Shown: positions 1 through 5,422 of the stretch, piece by piece
Layout: each line of letters begins with the position of its first letter
Position numbering within the stretch: position 1 is the stretch's first letter
Source of the DNA: Pseudomonas sp.
GTDB taxonomy: Bacteria; Pseudomonadota; Gammaproteobacteria; Pseudomonadales; Pseudomonadaceae
Reading direction: 5' to 3'
DNA: 5,422 nt
Assembly (NCBI GenBank): GCA_003527165.1
Contig: DPSI01000183.1
Coordinates: forward strand, 1 to 5,422
Made by a program: the position numbers and the translations under genes
Notes under the pieces: generated by a model
The model's database searches: none
What the model saw: only the letters and a program-made list of their open reading frames with translations
What the model was told of the DNA's origin: nothing

Positions 1-942
1 CGGTTGCAACTGGGTGGTAAGCAGCAATCTGTCATCCGGGATGCCGGACGCTTCGAGCTTGTCGGGATGGTCCCAGAGCGCTTCGCCTGGCGCCCAGATC
101 AACTCGGCCAACCAGCGTTCGAGCCGCGATTCCTGCAGCTTGCCCATCAGATGTTGATAGCGCCGATTGTCTTTGCGTTGCTCGGCCAGCAGGTAATGGG
201 TTACGTCGCCGCGCGCCTGGTCGAGGTCTGCCTGTGTGGGCGGATTGCGCAAGAACTGCTGGATCGGCACGGCCAACGGGTGGTTCCAGTATTGGTCGAA
301 ACTAGCGCCCAGTTGCTCGGCGACCGGACCGGCCGCGAGCAGGTCGATATCGGTGAAGTTGAACCCCTGATCGGCGTCAAAGTATTCGTCGCCCAGATTG
401 CGCCCGCCGACGATGGCCAGGCTGTTGTCGGCCAGCATCAGCTTGTTGTGCATGCGTCGATGTTGCTGGGAGAGGTTCAGCAACCGTCCGAGCGAGCGCG
501 TGACGACGTTGCTGCGGCCTCTGTGCAGGGGATTGAACACACGGATCAGGATGTTCGGGTGCGCCGCCAGCGTGGCGATCTGGTAGTCGCTGCCTTCACT
601 TGTGGTGTCGTCGAGTAGCAGGCGAACCCTGACGCCGCGATCGGCGGCGCGTAGCACTTCGTCGATCAGCGCCCGTATGCTGAGCCCATCGTGGACGATG
701 TAGTACTGCACGTCGAGGCTCGTCCTGGTCTGGCGGATCGTCTCCATGCGTGCCGAGAAGGCTTCGGCGCTGTCGGACAGCAGGCGAAAACCGGAGGTGC
801 CCGCAGGCTGTCGAGCCGCCAGCGTCTCGACTCGCTGGGCCAGGGCCGAGTCGTGGTTGGGCAGCGCGTAGGACGGCGGGGCGGGGATGATCTGGCCGGC
901 ACAGCCAGCCAGGAACAGCACTGCCACAAGCAGCAGACGCAT
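1..942 (-). CDS. Phospholipase D-family lipoprotein, ClsC/YmdC-like (partial, C-terminus outside window)
   Basis: The first 314 residues are present and the frame is still open at the left edge. Residues 1-14 (MRLLLVAVLFLAGC) form a short lipoprotein signal peptide with lipobox L11-A12-G13-C14. The residue after Cys is Ala, not Asp, so outer-membrane sorting is expected. The first PLD catalytic motif HxKx4D is intact (H165, K167, D172), followed by the GGRN segment at 179-182 and GDEYF, typical of the ClsC/YmdC branch of cardiolipin synthases. Upstream family signatures are DVQYYIVHDG (77-86) and LLLDD (108-112). Members of about 500 residues carry a second HKD motif, which would lie beyond the edge. 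Known relatives transfer phosphatidyl groups between phospholipids; the substrate here is inferred only. An AGGAG (954-958) lies 11 nt before this ATG and 5 nt before an in-frame TTG at 948, so the start may be two codons earlier. It follows pauB4 by 66 bp on the same strand and may be cotranscribed with it. Confidence 0.87.
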   Translation of the reverse strand, partial: MRLLLVAVLFLAGCAGQIIPAPPSYALPNHDSALAQRVETLAARQPAGTSGFRLLSDSAEAFSARMETIRQTRTSLDVQYYIVHDGLSIRALIDEVLRAADRGVRVRLLLDDTTSEGSDYQIATLAAHPNILIRVFNPLHRGRSNVVTRSLGRLLNLSQQHRRMHNKLMLADNSLAIVGGRNLGDEYFDADQGFNFTDIDLLAAGPVAEQLGASFDQYWNHPLAVPIQQFLRNPPTQADLDQARGDVTHYLLAEQRKDNRRYQHLMGKLQESRLERWLAELIWAPGEALWDHPDKLEASGIPDDRLLLTTQLQP

Positions 943-956
943 GCGCAAGGTCGCTC

Positions 957-982
957 CTGTCGATTGTTATCTTCCTCGACAG
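957..982. repeat. 7-bp perfect inverted repeat in the pauB4-PLD gap
   Basis: CTGTCGA at 957-963 pairs with TCGACAG at 976-982 around a 12-nt loop. On the minus strand the 3' arm runs into the AGGAG ribosome site (954-958) of the PLD lipoprotein gene. No T-tract follows on either strand, so it is not a good intrinsic terminator for pauB4. It could be a weak RNA hairpin affecting translation of the downstream gene, or chance. Confidence 0.4.
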
Positions 983-1008
983 CTTGGACGTCAGCGCAAC
1001 GGCGGAAT

Positions 1009-2319
1009 TCAGAACTGATCTTTGAGCCGGTGCCAGAGCATGCCCAGGGCCAGCAGCGGCGAGCGCAATCGCTGGCCGCCGGGAAAGGTCGGGTGTGGCA
1101 CGCGGGCGAACAGATCGAAGCGGCCTTGAACCTGGCCGCTGATGGCCTCGGCGAGCAGCCGGCCAGCCAAGTGGGTGGCGTTCAGCCCGTGGCCGGCATA
1201 GGCCTGGGCATAGAAGACGTTGGGCTGGTCGGCGAGCCGCCCGATCTGCGGTAGCCGGTTCGCACCGATGCCGATCATGCCGCCCCATTGGAAATCGATC
1301 CGGGTGCCCTGCAGCTGTGGAAACACCTTGAGCATTTTTGGCTGCATGTAGGTTGCGATGTCGTGCGGATCGCGACCGGAGTAATGACAGGCGCCGCCAA
1401 ACAGCAGCCGCCCATCGGCCGACAACCGGAAATAATCCAGCGCGACTCGCTGGTCACAGACCGCCATGTTCTGCGGCAGCAGCTCGCGCCTGAGCGCCTC
1501 GGGCAGTGGCTCGGTGGCAATGATGTAACTACCGGCCGGCAGTACCTTGCCCGCCAATGTCCGGTTGAGTTTGCCCAGATAGGCATTGCAAGCCAGTACC
1601 AGCTGCCCGGCACGCACGCTGCCCTGGGGCGTGTGCACGCGGACCTGCGGGCCGTAATCGATCCGCTCGACAGTGGACTGCTCGTACAGCCGCACGCCCA
1701 GCGCTTGCGCCGCGGCCGCCTCGCCCAAGGCCAGGTTGAGCGGGTGCAGATGGCCCGAGCCCATGTCGATCAAACCGCCCATATAGCGATCGGAACCAAT
1801 CACTTCGCGCACGGCGTCTTTCGGCACGCGCCGCAAGGGGTGGGGATAGCCCAGGCGTAGAAGATCGGCGTAATCGGCGTCGAAACCATCGATATGGCGC
1901 TGCTTCGTCGCCAGGTCGCAGTAACCCCAGGTCAGGTCGCACTCAATGGCGTAGCGTTCGATGCGCTGGCGGACGATGTCGACGGCTTCGAAGCCCATGC
2001 GCTTGAGGCTGTCCACGCCCTCGTCGCCAAGCACCGGCTGGAACTGCTCGACGTCATGGCCGACTCCACGGATCAGCTGTCCGCCATTGCGGCCGCTGGC
2101 GCCCCAGCCGATCCGATGCGCTTCCAGCAGCACCACGGACAGGCCGCGCTCGGCCAGTTCGATGGCGGTGTTGAGCCCGCTGAATCCGCCGCCGACGATG
2201 CAAACGTCGGCCTGTTGCTCGCCCTGCAAGGGTGCGAATGCGAGGGTTCGATTGGCACTGGCGGCGTAATAGGAGGGAGTATGGTCTTGTACGTGTTCGG
2301 CCGAATGGCGGCTAGTCAT
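1009..2319 (-). CDS. pauB4: FAD-dependent gamma-glutamyl-polyamine oxidoreductase (PuuB/PauB type)
   Basis: A 436-residue protein of the DAO/PuuB flavoenzyme superfamily, cytosolic with no signal peptide. The N-terminal dinucleotide-binding fold has VGGGFSG (42-48) with Gly43, 45 and 48, an acidic strand end at LLEA (64-67), and the GASGRNGGQ flavin-contact segment (73-81). The C-terminus has QWGGMIGIG and the AYAGHGLNATHLAG flavin motif common to this group. PuuB/PauB enzymes oxidise gamma-glutamylated putrescine or related polyamines to aldehydes, releasing ammonia or amine and H2O2 or reduced carrier. Substrate choice among the several Pseudomonas PauB paralogues cannot be read from the sequence. 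The symbol rests on position: the P. aeruginosa gene beside dadR is pauB4. The ATG at 2319 is preferred because AAGG lies 6 nt upstream; an in-frame ATG at 2358 would place the first codons inside the AAGCTTC repeat. It is codirectional with dadR and the PLD gene. Confidence 0.84.
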   Translation of the reverse strand: MTSRHSAEHVQDHTPSYYAASANRTLAFAPLQGEQQADVCIVGGGFSGLNTAIELAERGLSVVLLEAHRIGWGASGRNGGQLIRGVGHDVEQFQPVLGDEGVDSLKRMGFEAVDIVRQRIERYAIECDLTWGYCDLATKQRHIDGFDADYADLLRLGYPHPLRRVPKDAVREVIGSDRYMGGLIDMGSGHLHPLNLALGEAAAAQALGVRLYEQSTVERIDYGPQVRVHTPQGSVRAGQLVLACNAYLGKLNRTLAGKVLPAGSYIIATEPLPEALRRELLPQNMAVCDQRVALDYFRLSADGRLLFGGACHYSGRDPHDIATYMQPKMLKVFPQLQGTRIDFQWGGMIGIGANRLPQIGRLADQPNVFYAQAYAGHGLNATHLAGRLLAEAISGQVQGRFDLFARVPHPTFPGGQRLRSPLLALGMLWHRLKDQF

Positions 2320-2349
2320 GGTTGAGCCTTGGACGGTTTGCCTGCGCAA

Positions 2350-2377
2350 AAGCTTCAAGCTTCAAGCTTCAAGCTGC
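2350..2377. repeat. Tandem heptamer repeat, (AAGCTTC)x3 plus a variant AAGCTGC
   Basis: Three exact head-to-tail copies of AAGCTTC occupy 2350-2356, 2357-2363 and 2364-2370, followed by AAGCTGC at 2371-2377. Each unit contains the palindrome AAGCTT, so the array is partly self-complementary on both strands. It lies between pauB4 and dadR, 31 bp upstream of the pauB4 ATG. Arrays of this heptamer resemble dispersed intergenic repeats I associate with Pseudomonas genomes; that link is from memory. Confidence 0.85.
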
Positions 2378-2457
2378 AAGTACCAGCTTAAACGGCGAAA
2401 GCATTGACGTTTCGATAAGTGAGCCTTGATGCCGGCTTAGGCTGGTTGCTTGCAGCT
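2372..2457. repeat. 9-bp terminal inverted repeat bounding the dadR-pauB4 spacer
   Basis: AGCTGCAAG at 2372-2380 is the exact reverse complement of CTTGCAGCT at 2449-2457, leaving 68 bp between the arms. The left arm is fused to the AAGCTTC tandem array and the right arm ends 1 bp before the last base of the dadR stop codon. This suggests an 85-110 bp element with inverted ends inserted tightly behind dadR, similar in build to a small non-autonomous repeat. No target-site duplication is evident, and the pairing may also simply form a long-range RNA stem. Confidence 0.5.
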
Positions 2458-2458
2458 C

Positions 2459-2947
2459 TTATTCCGGCACAGGCAGTTCGAGTGATTCCTTCACTTCCTC
2501 CATGACGATATAGCTCTTGGATTCGCGCACATGCGGCAGCTTGAGCAGAATGTCGCCAAGCAGTTTTCGATACGAGGCCATCTCCGAAATGCGCGCCTTG
2601 ATCAGGTAGTCGAAGTCGCCGGAGACCAAGTGGCATTCAAGCACGTGGGGCAGCTTGAGCACGGCGCGGCGGAACTCTTCGAAAATGTCGCCGGACTTGT
2701 AGGCCAGGCTGATCTCGACGAATACCAGCAGGCCGCCTTTGAGGTGCTGCGGATTGAGCCGCGCGGTGTAGCCCATGATGATACCTTCCCGCTCCAGACG
2801 CCTTACGCGCTCGGTGCAGGGCGTGGTGGACAGGCCGATGCGTTCACCCAGTTCGGTGAATGGCATGCGAGCCTCGGCTTGCAGCAGGCGGAGGATCTGG
2901 CGGTCGATTTTGTCCAACTCGCGGCGGGTTTGATGCTTAGTTCTCAC
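2459..2947 (-). CDS. dadR: Lrp/AsnC-family regulator of D-amino-acid catabolism
   Basis: A complete 162-residue Lrp-family DNA-binding protein of usual length. The N-terminal winged helix-turn-helix is at about 12-62: LDKIDRQIL, then the turn TELGERIGLS (31-40) and recognition helix TTPCTERVRRLE (41-52). The RAM effector-binding and oligomerisation domain spans about 72-152, with the SGDFDYLIKA core at 109-118. The sequence closely matches, from memory, P. aeruginosa Lrp/DadR (PA5308), which activates dadA in response to L- and D-alanine; the same role is inferred here. It starts at a GTG, not an ATG: GGAGGTGAT (2954-2962), an extended anti-SD match, lies just upstream, and no in-frame ATG fits the family N-terminus. 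It is divergent from dadA across 150 bp, the usual layout for a regulator controlling its neighbour and often itself. The frame stays open upstream of the start, but that part is an antisense shadow of dadA. Confidence 0.93.
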   Translation of the reverse strand: MRTKHQTRRELDKIDRQILRLLQAEARMPFTELGERIGLSTTPCTERVRRLEREGIIMGYTARLNPQHLKGGLLVFVEISLAYKSGDIFEEFRRAVLKLPHVLECHLVSGDFDYLIKARISEMASYRKLLGDILLKLPHVRESKSYIVMEEVKESLELPVPE

Positions 2948-3097
2948 AGGCGTATCACCTCCATAAAAGCGTTTATCGACGTTAATAAATCGCAAATATA
3001 GCGTGTTATATAGCGAAAACCCCTGCCTCGCGCTTCCTATACTCCGCACTAACAGTGACTCGGAAAAAGCTCGGTAGCTGACGGGTGGGAGGCGGCG
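2948..3097. promoter_or_regulatory. Divergent dadR/dadA control region with candidate DadR sites
   Basis: The part next to dadR (about 2961-3020) is strikingly AT-rich against a GC-rich background. It contains an imperfect 14-bp palindrome, ATAAAAGCGTTTAT (2963-2976, ATAAA/TTTAT arms), directly abutting the dadR ribosome site. A looser dyad pairs GCGTTTAT (2969-2976) with ATAAATCGC (2985-2993). ATATAGCG occurs twice as a direct repeat (2996-3003 and 3008-3015), 12 bp apart. Lrp-type octamers bind several degenerate AT-rich sites, and multiple DadR sites are known in the P. aeruginosa dadA promoter, so these are plausible operators. No base-level assignment is possible from the sequence alone. 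Confidence 0.6.
3015..3043 (+). promoter_or_regulatory. Candidate sigma70 promoter for dadA
   Basis: TATACT at 3038-3043 is a good -10 box (5 of 6 consensus). With a 17-nt spacer the -35 position is GAAAAC (3015-3020), a poor match, as expected for a promoter needing an activator bound just upstream. The direct repeats at 2996-3015 occupy that upstream site. A start near 3050 would give a leader of about 48 nt before the dadA ATG. Confidence 0.45.
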
Positions 3098-4396
3098 ATG
3101 CGTGTTCTGGTGATGGGTGGCGGCGTGATCGGCACCACCAGTGCCTATTATCTGGCTCATGCTGGCTTCGAGGTCGTGGTCGTCGACCGCCAGCCGGCCG
3201 TGGCGATGGAAACCAGCTTCGCCAATGCCGGCCAGGTGTCCCCCGGTTACGCCTCGCCCTGGGCTGCGCCTGGCGTGCCGCTGAAGGCGATGAAATGGCT
3301 GATGCAGCGCCACGCACCGTTGGCCATCAAGCTCACCGGTGATAGCCAGCAATACCTGTGGATGGCGCAGATGCTGCGCAACTGCACGGCGGCGCGCTAC
3401 GCGGTGAACAAGGAGCGCATGGTGCGCTTGTCCGAATACAGCCGTGACTGCCTCGACGAGCTGCGGGCCGAGACCGGCATTCACTACGAAGGTCGGCAAT
3501 GCGGCACGACTCAGCTGTTCCGCACGCAGGCGCAGCTGGACAACGCCGCCAAGGACATCGCCGTACTGGAAGCCTCCGGAGTGCCTTACGAATTGCTCGA
3601 TCGCGCCGGCATCGCGCGCGCGGAACCTGCGCTCGCGGGGGTGTCGAACAAGCTCAGCGGCGCGTTGCGCCTGCCCAACGACCAGACCGGCGACTGCCAG
3701 ATGTTCACCACCAAGCTGGCCGAGATGGCCCGCGAGCTGGGGGTGGAGTTCCGCTTCAATCAGGATATCCAACGCCTGGAGTTTTCCGGTGATCGCCTAG
3801 AGGGTGTGTGGATCGACGGCAAGCTGGAGAAGGCCGATCGCTACGTGCTGGCGCTGGGCAGTTACAGCCCGCAAATGCTCAAGCCGCTGGGCATCCACGC
3901 GCCGGTTTATCCGCTCAAGGGGTATTCGCTGACCGTGCCGATCAGCGATCCGGCCATGGCGCCGGTGTCGACGGTGCTCGATGAAACCTACAAGGTCGCC
4001 ATCACCCGTTTCGATCAGCGGATTCGGGTCGGTGGCATGGCCGAGATCGCCGGACATGACCTGTCGCTGAACCCGCGTCGGCGCGAAACCCTGGAAATGG
4101 TCGTCGGTGATCTCTTCCCGCTGGGTGGCGATCCGAGCAGTGCGGAGCTTTGGACCGGATTACGTCCGGCGACTCCGGATGGCACGCCCATTATCGGCGC
4201 CACCGCCTATCGCAATCTGTATCTGAACACCGGCCACGGTACGCTTGGCTGGACCATGGCCTGCGGCTCTGGTCGCCTGCTCGCCGACCTGTTGGCGAAA
4301 AAGCGCACCCAGATCAGCACCGATGGCCTGGATATTTCCCGTTACGGTACGACCAAGGAGTCCCGCAAACATGCCCATACAGCGCCTGCACACTAA
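3098..4396 (+). CDS. dadA: D-amino-acid dehydrogenase, small subunit
   Basis: A complete 432-residue flavoprotein, the usual DadA length. It oxidatively deaminates D-alanine and other D-amino acids to 2-oxo acids and ammonia, passing electrons to the membrane respiratory chain; the protein is peripheral, with no signal peptide. The N-terminal FAD-binding loop is GGGVIG (7-12), where many relatives have GSGVIG, followed by VVVVDR at the second strand. The family segments [16 protein letters not shown] (40-55), [14 protein letters not shown] and [15 protein letters not shown] (378-392) are all intact. GGGAGG (3087-3092) lies 5 nt before the ATG. It is the first gene of an operon whose next gene overlaps its last 26 bp, and it is divergent from dadR, which in P. 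aeruginosa activates it. The last 15 or so residues after SRYG are polar and probably variable. Confidence 0.96.
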   Translation: MRVLVMGGGVIGTTSAYYLAHAGFEVVVVDRQPAVAMETSFANAGQVSPGYASPWAAPGVPLKAMKWLMQRHAPLAIKLTGDSQQYLWMAQMLRNCTAARYAVNKERMVRLSEYSRDCLDELRAETGIHYEGRQCGTTQLFRTQAQLDNAAKDIAVLEASGVPYELLDRAGIARAEPALAGVSNKLSGALRLPNDQTGDCQMFTTKLAEMARELGVEFRFNQDIQRLEFSGDRLEGVWIDGKLEKADRYVLALGSYSPQMLKPLGIHAPVYPLKGYSLTVPISDPAMAPVSTVLDETYKVAITRFDQRIRVGGMAEIAGHDLSLNPRRRETLEMVVGDLFPLGGDPSSAELWTGLRPATPDGTPIIGATAYRNLYLNTGHGTLGWTMACGSGRLLADLLAKKRTQISTDGLDISRYGTTKESRKHAHTAPAH

Positions 4397-4727
4397 TTCG
4401 CGCATGAGCCAGATCGTCGTTCACCGTGGCACGGTCTACCTGGCCGGCCAAGTGGGTGAAGACATGAGCGGGGGCATCGAGCAGCAGACCCGCGAAACCC
4501 TGGACAATATTGAACGGCTGCTGCGTCAGGCGGGTACCGACAAGCAGCACATCCTGTCGGTGACCATTTACCTGAAGGACATCAATGCTGATTTCGCTGG
4601 CATGAACGCCGTCTGGGACACCTGGTTGCCGGACGGGGTCGCGCCGGCACGGGCCACCGTGGAAGCCAAGCTGTGCGAGCCGGAGATCCTGGTTGAGCTC
4701 TCGGTGGTGGCTGCACTGCCGGAGTGA
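4371..4727 (+). CDS. RidA-family (YjgF/YER057c/UK114) imine deaminase-like protein
   Basis: A 118-residue single-domain protein of the YjgF/YER057c/UK114 fold, cytosolic and normally trimeric. Family landmarks are VYLAGQVG (22-29), the [15 protein letters not shown] helix (41-55), and the ligand-contact arginine in [10 protein letters not shown] (Arg94, aligning with the catalytic Arg105 of E. coli RidA). ILVELSVVA follows, with Glu109 corresponding to the conserved glutamate. RidA proteins hydrolyse enamine/imine intermediates of amino-acid metabolism. DadA produces an imino acid, so the likely job is to speed its hydrolysis or prevent damage. The gene begins inside dadA and overlaps it by 26 bp in another frame, with AAGGAG (4355-4360) 10 nt upstream, implying translational coupling. 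The counterpart in P. aeruginosa is PA5303. A later ATG at codon 12 is possible but would remove family-conserved N-terminal residues. Confidence 0.92.
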   Translation: MPIQRLHTNSRMSQIVVHRGTVYLAGQVGEDMSGGIEQQTRETLDNIERLLRQAGTDKQHILSVTIYLKDINADFAGMNAVWDTWLPDGVAPARATVEAKLCEPEILVELSVVAALPE

Positions 4728-4735
4728 TGCGCCCT
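4727..4735 (+). other. Possible vestigial dadX start (Met-Arg-Pro) fused to the ridA stop
   Basis: The RidA-family stop TGA (4725-4727) shares its last base with an ATG, forming TGATG, a typical coupled operon junction. The codons that follow read Met-Arg-Pro, then a non-family sequence rich in Arg, and the frame ends at 4897 after 56 codons, running out of frame into pauR. DadX alanine racemases begin MRP as I recall. The gene expected here is absent, so these nine bases may be what remains of its start. It may equally be coincidence. Confidence 0.3.
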
Positions 4736-4838
4736 GGTTGTCGCCGTCGGATCATTTCGTCTCGCTGTGTTGAAAATACTGAACGCCCTCGCCATCATAA
4801 CGTCCTCTGCTTATCACGCTTGATTGGGGGCTCCCGTA
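4728..4838. promoter_or_regulatory. ridA-pauR spacer, without dadX and without a clear terminator
   Basis: This 111-bp gap is AT-richer in its middle and holds the pauR promoter candidate. There is no GC-rich stem followed by a T-run, so the dadA operon may read through into pauR. An alanine racemase gene would be expected here from the P. aeruginosa order, and no frame in the gap resembles one. Confidence 0.55.
4770..4798 (+). promoter_or_regulatory. Candidate pauR promoter with an overlapping PuuR-like operator
   Basis: TTGAAA (4770-4775, 5 of 6 -35 consensus) is spaced 17 nt from CATCAT (4793-4798, 4 of 6 -10 consensus), predicting a start near 4805 and a short leader. The bases TGAAAATACTGAACG (4771-4785) match the published E. 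coli PuuR site AAAATATAATGAACA, recalled from memory, at 10 of 15 positions, including TGAAC. Binding here would cover the -35 box and give autorepression. I infer this; no second copy is visible near pauB4. Confidence 0.4.
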
Positions 4839-5387
4839 TTGGACGTCGGCGTTCGTCTGCAAACCATCCGCAAACTCAAGGGCCTTTCCCAGCGTGAGCT
4901 CGCCAAACGTGCAGGCGTCACCAACAGCACGATTTCGATGATCGAAAAGAACAGCGTCAGCCCTTCCATCAGCTCGTTGAAAAAGGTGCTGAGTGGCATT
5001 CCGATGTCGCTGGTCGAGTTCTTCTCGCCCGATTTCGAGCAGGAGAATGACACCCAGGTGGTCTACAAGGCGGGCGAGCTGATCGATATTTCCGACGGCG
5101 CGGTGAGCATGAAACTCGTCGGCAAGGCGCATCCGGGGCGGGCCATCGCTTTTCTCGCAGAAACCTATCCGCCGGGCTCCGACACCGGTACGGACATGCT
5201 GGCGCACCAGGGCGAAGAGGCCGGCATGCTGGTCGAGGGGCGTCTGGAACTGACCGTGAACGGTCAGACCTTCATACTTGAAAGCGGCGATAGCTACTAC
5301 TTCGAAAGCAGCAAGCCGCATCGTTTTCGCAATCCGTTCGAGGCGCCCGCCAAGCTGATCAGCGCAACGACACCGGCCAACTTCTGA
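4839..5387 (+). CDS. pauR: XRE-cupin repressor of polyamine catabolism (PuuR/PauR type)
   Basis: A complete 182-residue regulator of PuuR/PauR length. The N-terminal XRE helix-turn-helix (about 5-60) has the near-invariant family run GLSQRELAKRAGVTNSTISM (15-34), including recognition-helix residues. The C-terminal cupin (about 105-175) carries motif 1 as H123-Q-G-E126-E127 with G134 and motif 2 as G150-D151, P160, H161 and N165, which can form a small-molecule or metal pocket. E. coli PuuR binds putrescine; P. aeruginosa PauR represses several pau polyamine genes until polyamines bind. The same role is inferred here. The start is a TTG at 4839, giving the family N-terminus MDVGxRL, with a G-rich ribosome site at 4826-4830. 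The TTG at 4824 would add five residues (GAPVL) without family support. The gene lies codirectional behind the dadA operon, where dadX would separate them in P. aeruginosa. Confidence 0.93.
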   Translation: MDVGVRLQTIRKLKGLSQRELAKRAGVTNSTISMIEKNSVSPSISSLKKVLSGIPMSLVEFFSPDFEQENDTQVVYKAGELIDISDGAVSMKLVGKAHPGRAIAFLAETYPPGSDTGTDMLAHQGEEAGMLVEGRLELTVNGQTFILESGDSYYFESSKPHRFRNPFEAPAKLISATTPANF

Positions 5388-5422
5388 ACCGCGGCAAACC
5401 TTGCTTTCGCCGGTAAACACGA
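5388..5422. other. Short region downstream of pauR
   Basis: The last 35 bp hold no gene. CCGCGGCAAA and TTTCGCCGG could pair imperfectly, but the window ends before any T-run, so a pauR terminator can be neither confirmed nor excluded. Confidence 0.3.

Larger units (their letters stand above)
2320..2458. promoter_or_regulatory. dadR-pauB4 intergenic region, weak pauB4 promoter candidate
   Basis: This 139-bp gap holds the AAGCTTC repeat element and no convincing intrinsic terminator for dadR; the only small stem, AGCCT/AGGCT on the minus strand, has no T-run after it. A poor sigma70-like match on the minus strand pairs TCGAAA (2410-2415) and TTTAAG (2387-2392) with a 17-nt spacer. If used, the repeat would lie in the pauB4 5' leader. 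Each box matches only 4 of 6 consensus bases, so this is a suggestion, and readthrough from dadR is an alternative. Confidence 0.22.

Noticed and set aside
4..618. 204-codon plus-strand open frame at the left edge
   Set aside because: It mirrors the PLD gene on the other strand, whose HKD motif and lipobox are unmistakable; the plus-strand product has no recognisable features.
596..1288. 230-codon minus-strand frame bridging the PLD gene and pauB4
   Set aside because: It is another frame of the same strand, Arg- and Ala-rich with low complexity, and crosses the boundary between two real genes.
1288..2325. Plus-strand open frames opposite pauB4 (1288-1860 and 1894-2325)
   Set aside because: They are antisense shadows of the conserved flavoenzyme with no ribosome sites or domains.
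2425..2445. Possible dadR terminator
   Set aside because: The stem is only AGCCT/AGGCT with a long loop and no T-run on the minus strand.
2948..3772. Long open extension of the dadR frame upstream on the minus strand
   Set aside because: It is antisense to dadA, has no family resemblance, and the Lrp family length and strong ribosome site place the dadR start at 2947.
4752..5420. 222-codon minus-strand open frame opposite pauR
   Set aside because: It is fully antisense to a recognised regulator and has no visible domain; such shadows are common in GC-rich genomes.

Overview
The window looks like chromosomal DNA from a gamma-proteobacterium of the Pseudomonas/Stutzerimonas group. It is GC-rich with strong third-position GC bias. 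The regulator's sequence and the gene order match, from memory, the dad (D-amino-acid catabolism) neighbourhood of Pseudomonas aeruginosa, where dadR/lrp, dadA, a RidA-family gene, pauB4 and pauR lie close together. I see no insertion sequence, prophage, CRISPR array, tRNA or rRNA.

Layout. The minus-strand half (1-2947), read right to left, holds dadR, an Lrp-family regulator (2947-2459); pauB4, a PuuB-type FAD oxidoreductase (2319-1009); and the first 314 residues of a ClsC/YmdC-like phospholipase-D-family lipoprotein, which runs off the left edge (942-1). A 7-bp tandem repeat and a 9-bp inverted repeat fill the dadR-pauB4 gap. The plus-strand half holds dadA (D-amino-acid dehydrogenase, 3098-4396), overlapped by a RidA-family gene (4371-4727), and then pauR, an XRE-cupin repressor (4839-5387). 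dadR and dadA are divergent and share a 150-bp AT-rich control region.

How the genes fit together. DadR, in its P. aeruginosa counterpart, senses alanine and activates dadA. DadA oxidises D-amino acids to 2-oxo acids through imino acids, and a RidA-type protein speeds imine hydrolysis or removes reactive enamines. pauB4 and pauR belong to polyamine (gamma-glutamyl-polyamine) catabolism, so a D-amino-acid module sits between an enzyme and a regulator of polyamine use.

The most notable observation is an absence. In the P. aeruginosa arrangement an alanine racemase gene, dadX, lies between the RidA-family gene and pauR. Here those two are separated by only 111 bp. At the exact end of the RidA-family gene a TGATG overlap opens a short frame beginning Met-Arg-Pro, as I recall the DadX N-terminus does, which could be the scar of a deleted dadX. 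Other points are a PuuR-like operator over the pauR promoter, GTG and TTG starts for the two regulators, and an inverted repeat overlapping the ribosome site of the lipoprotein gene. I did not find a wholly undescribed system; this is a recognisable metabolic locus with some unusual local features.
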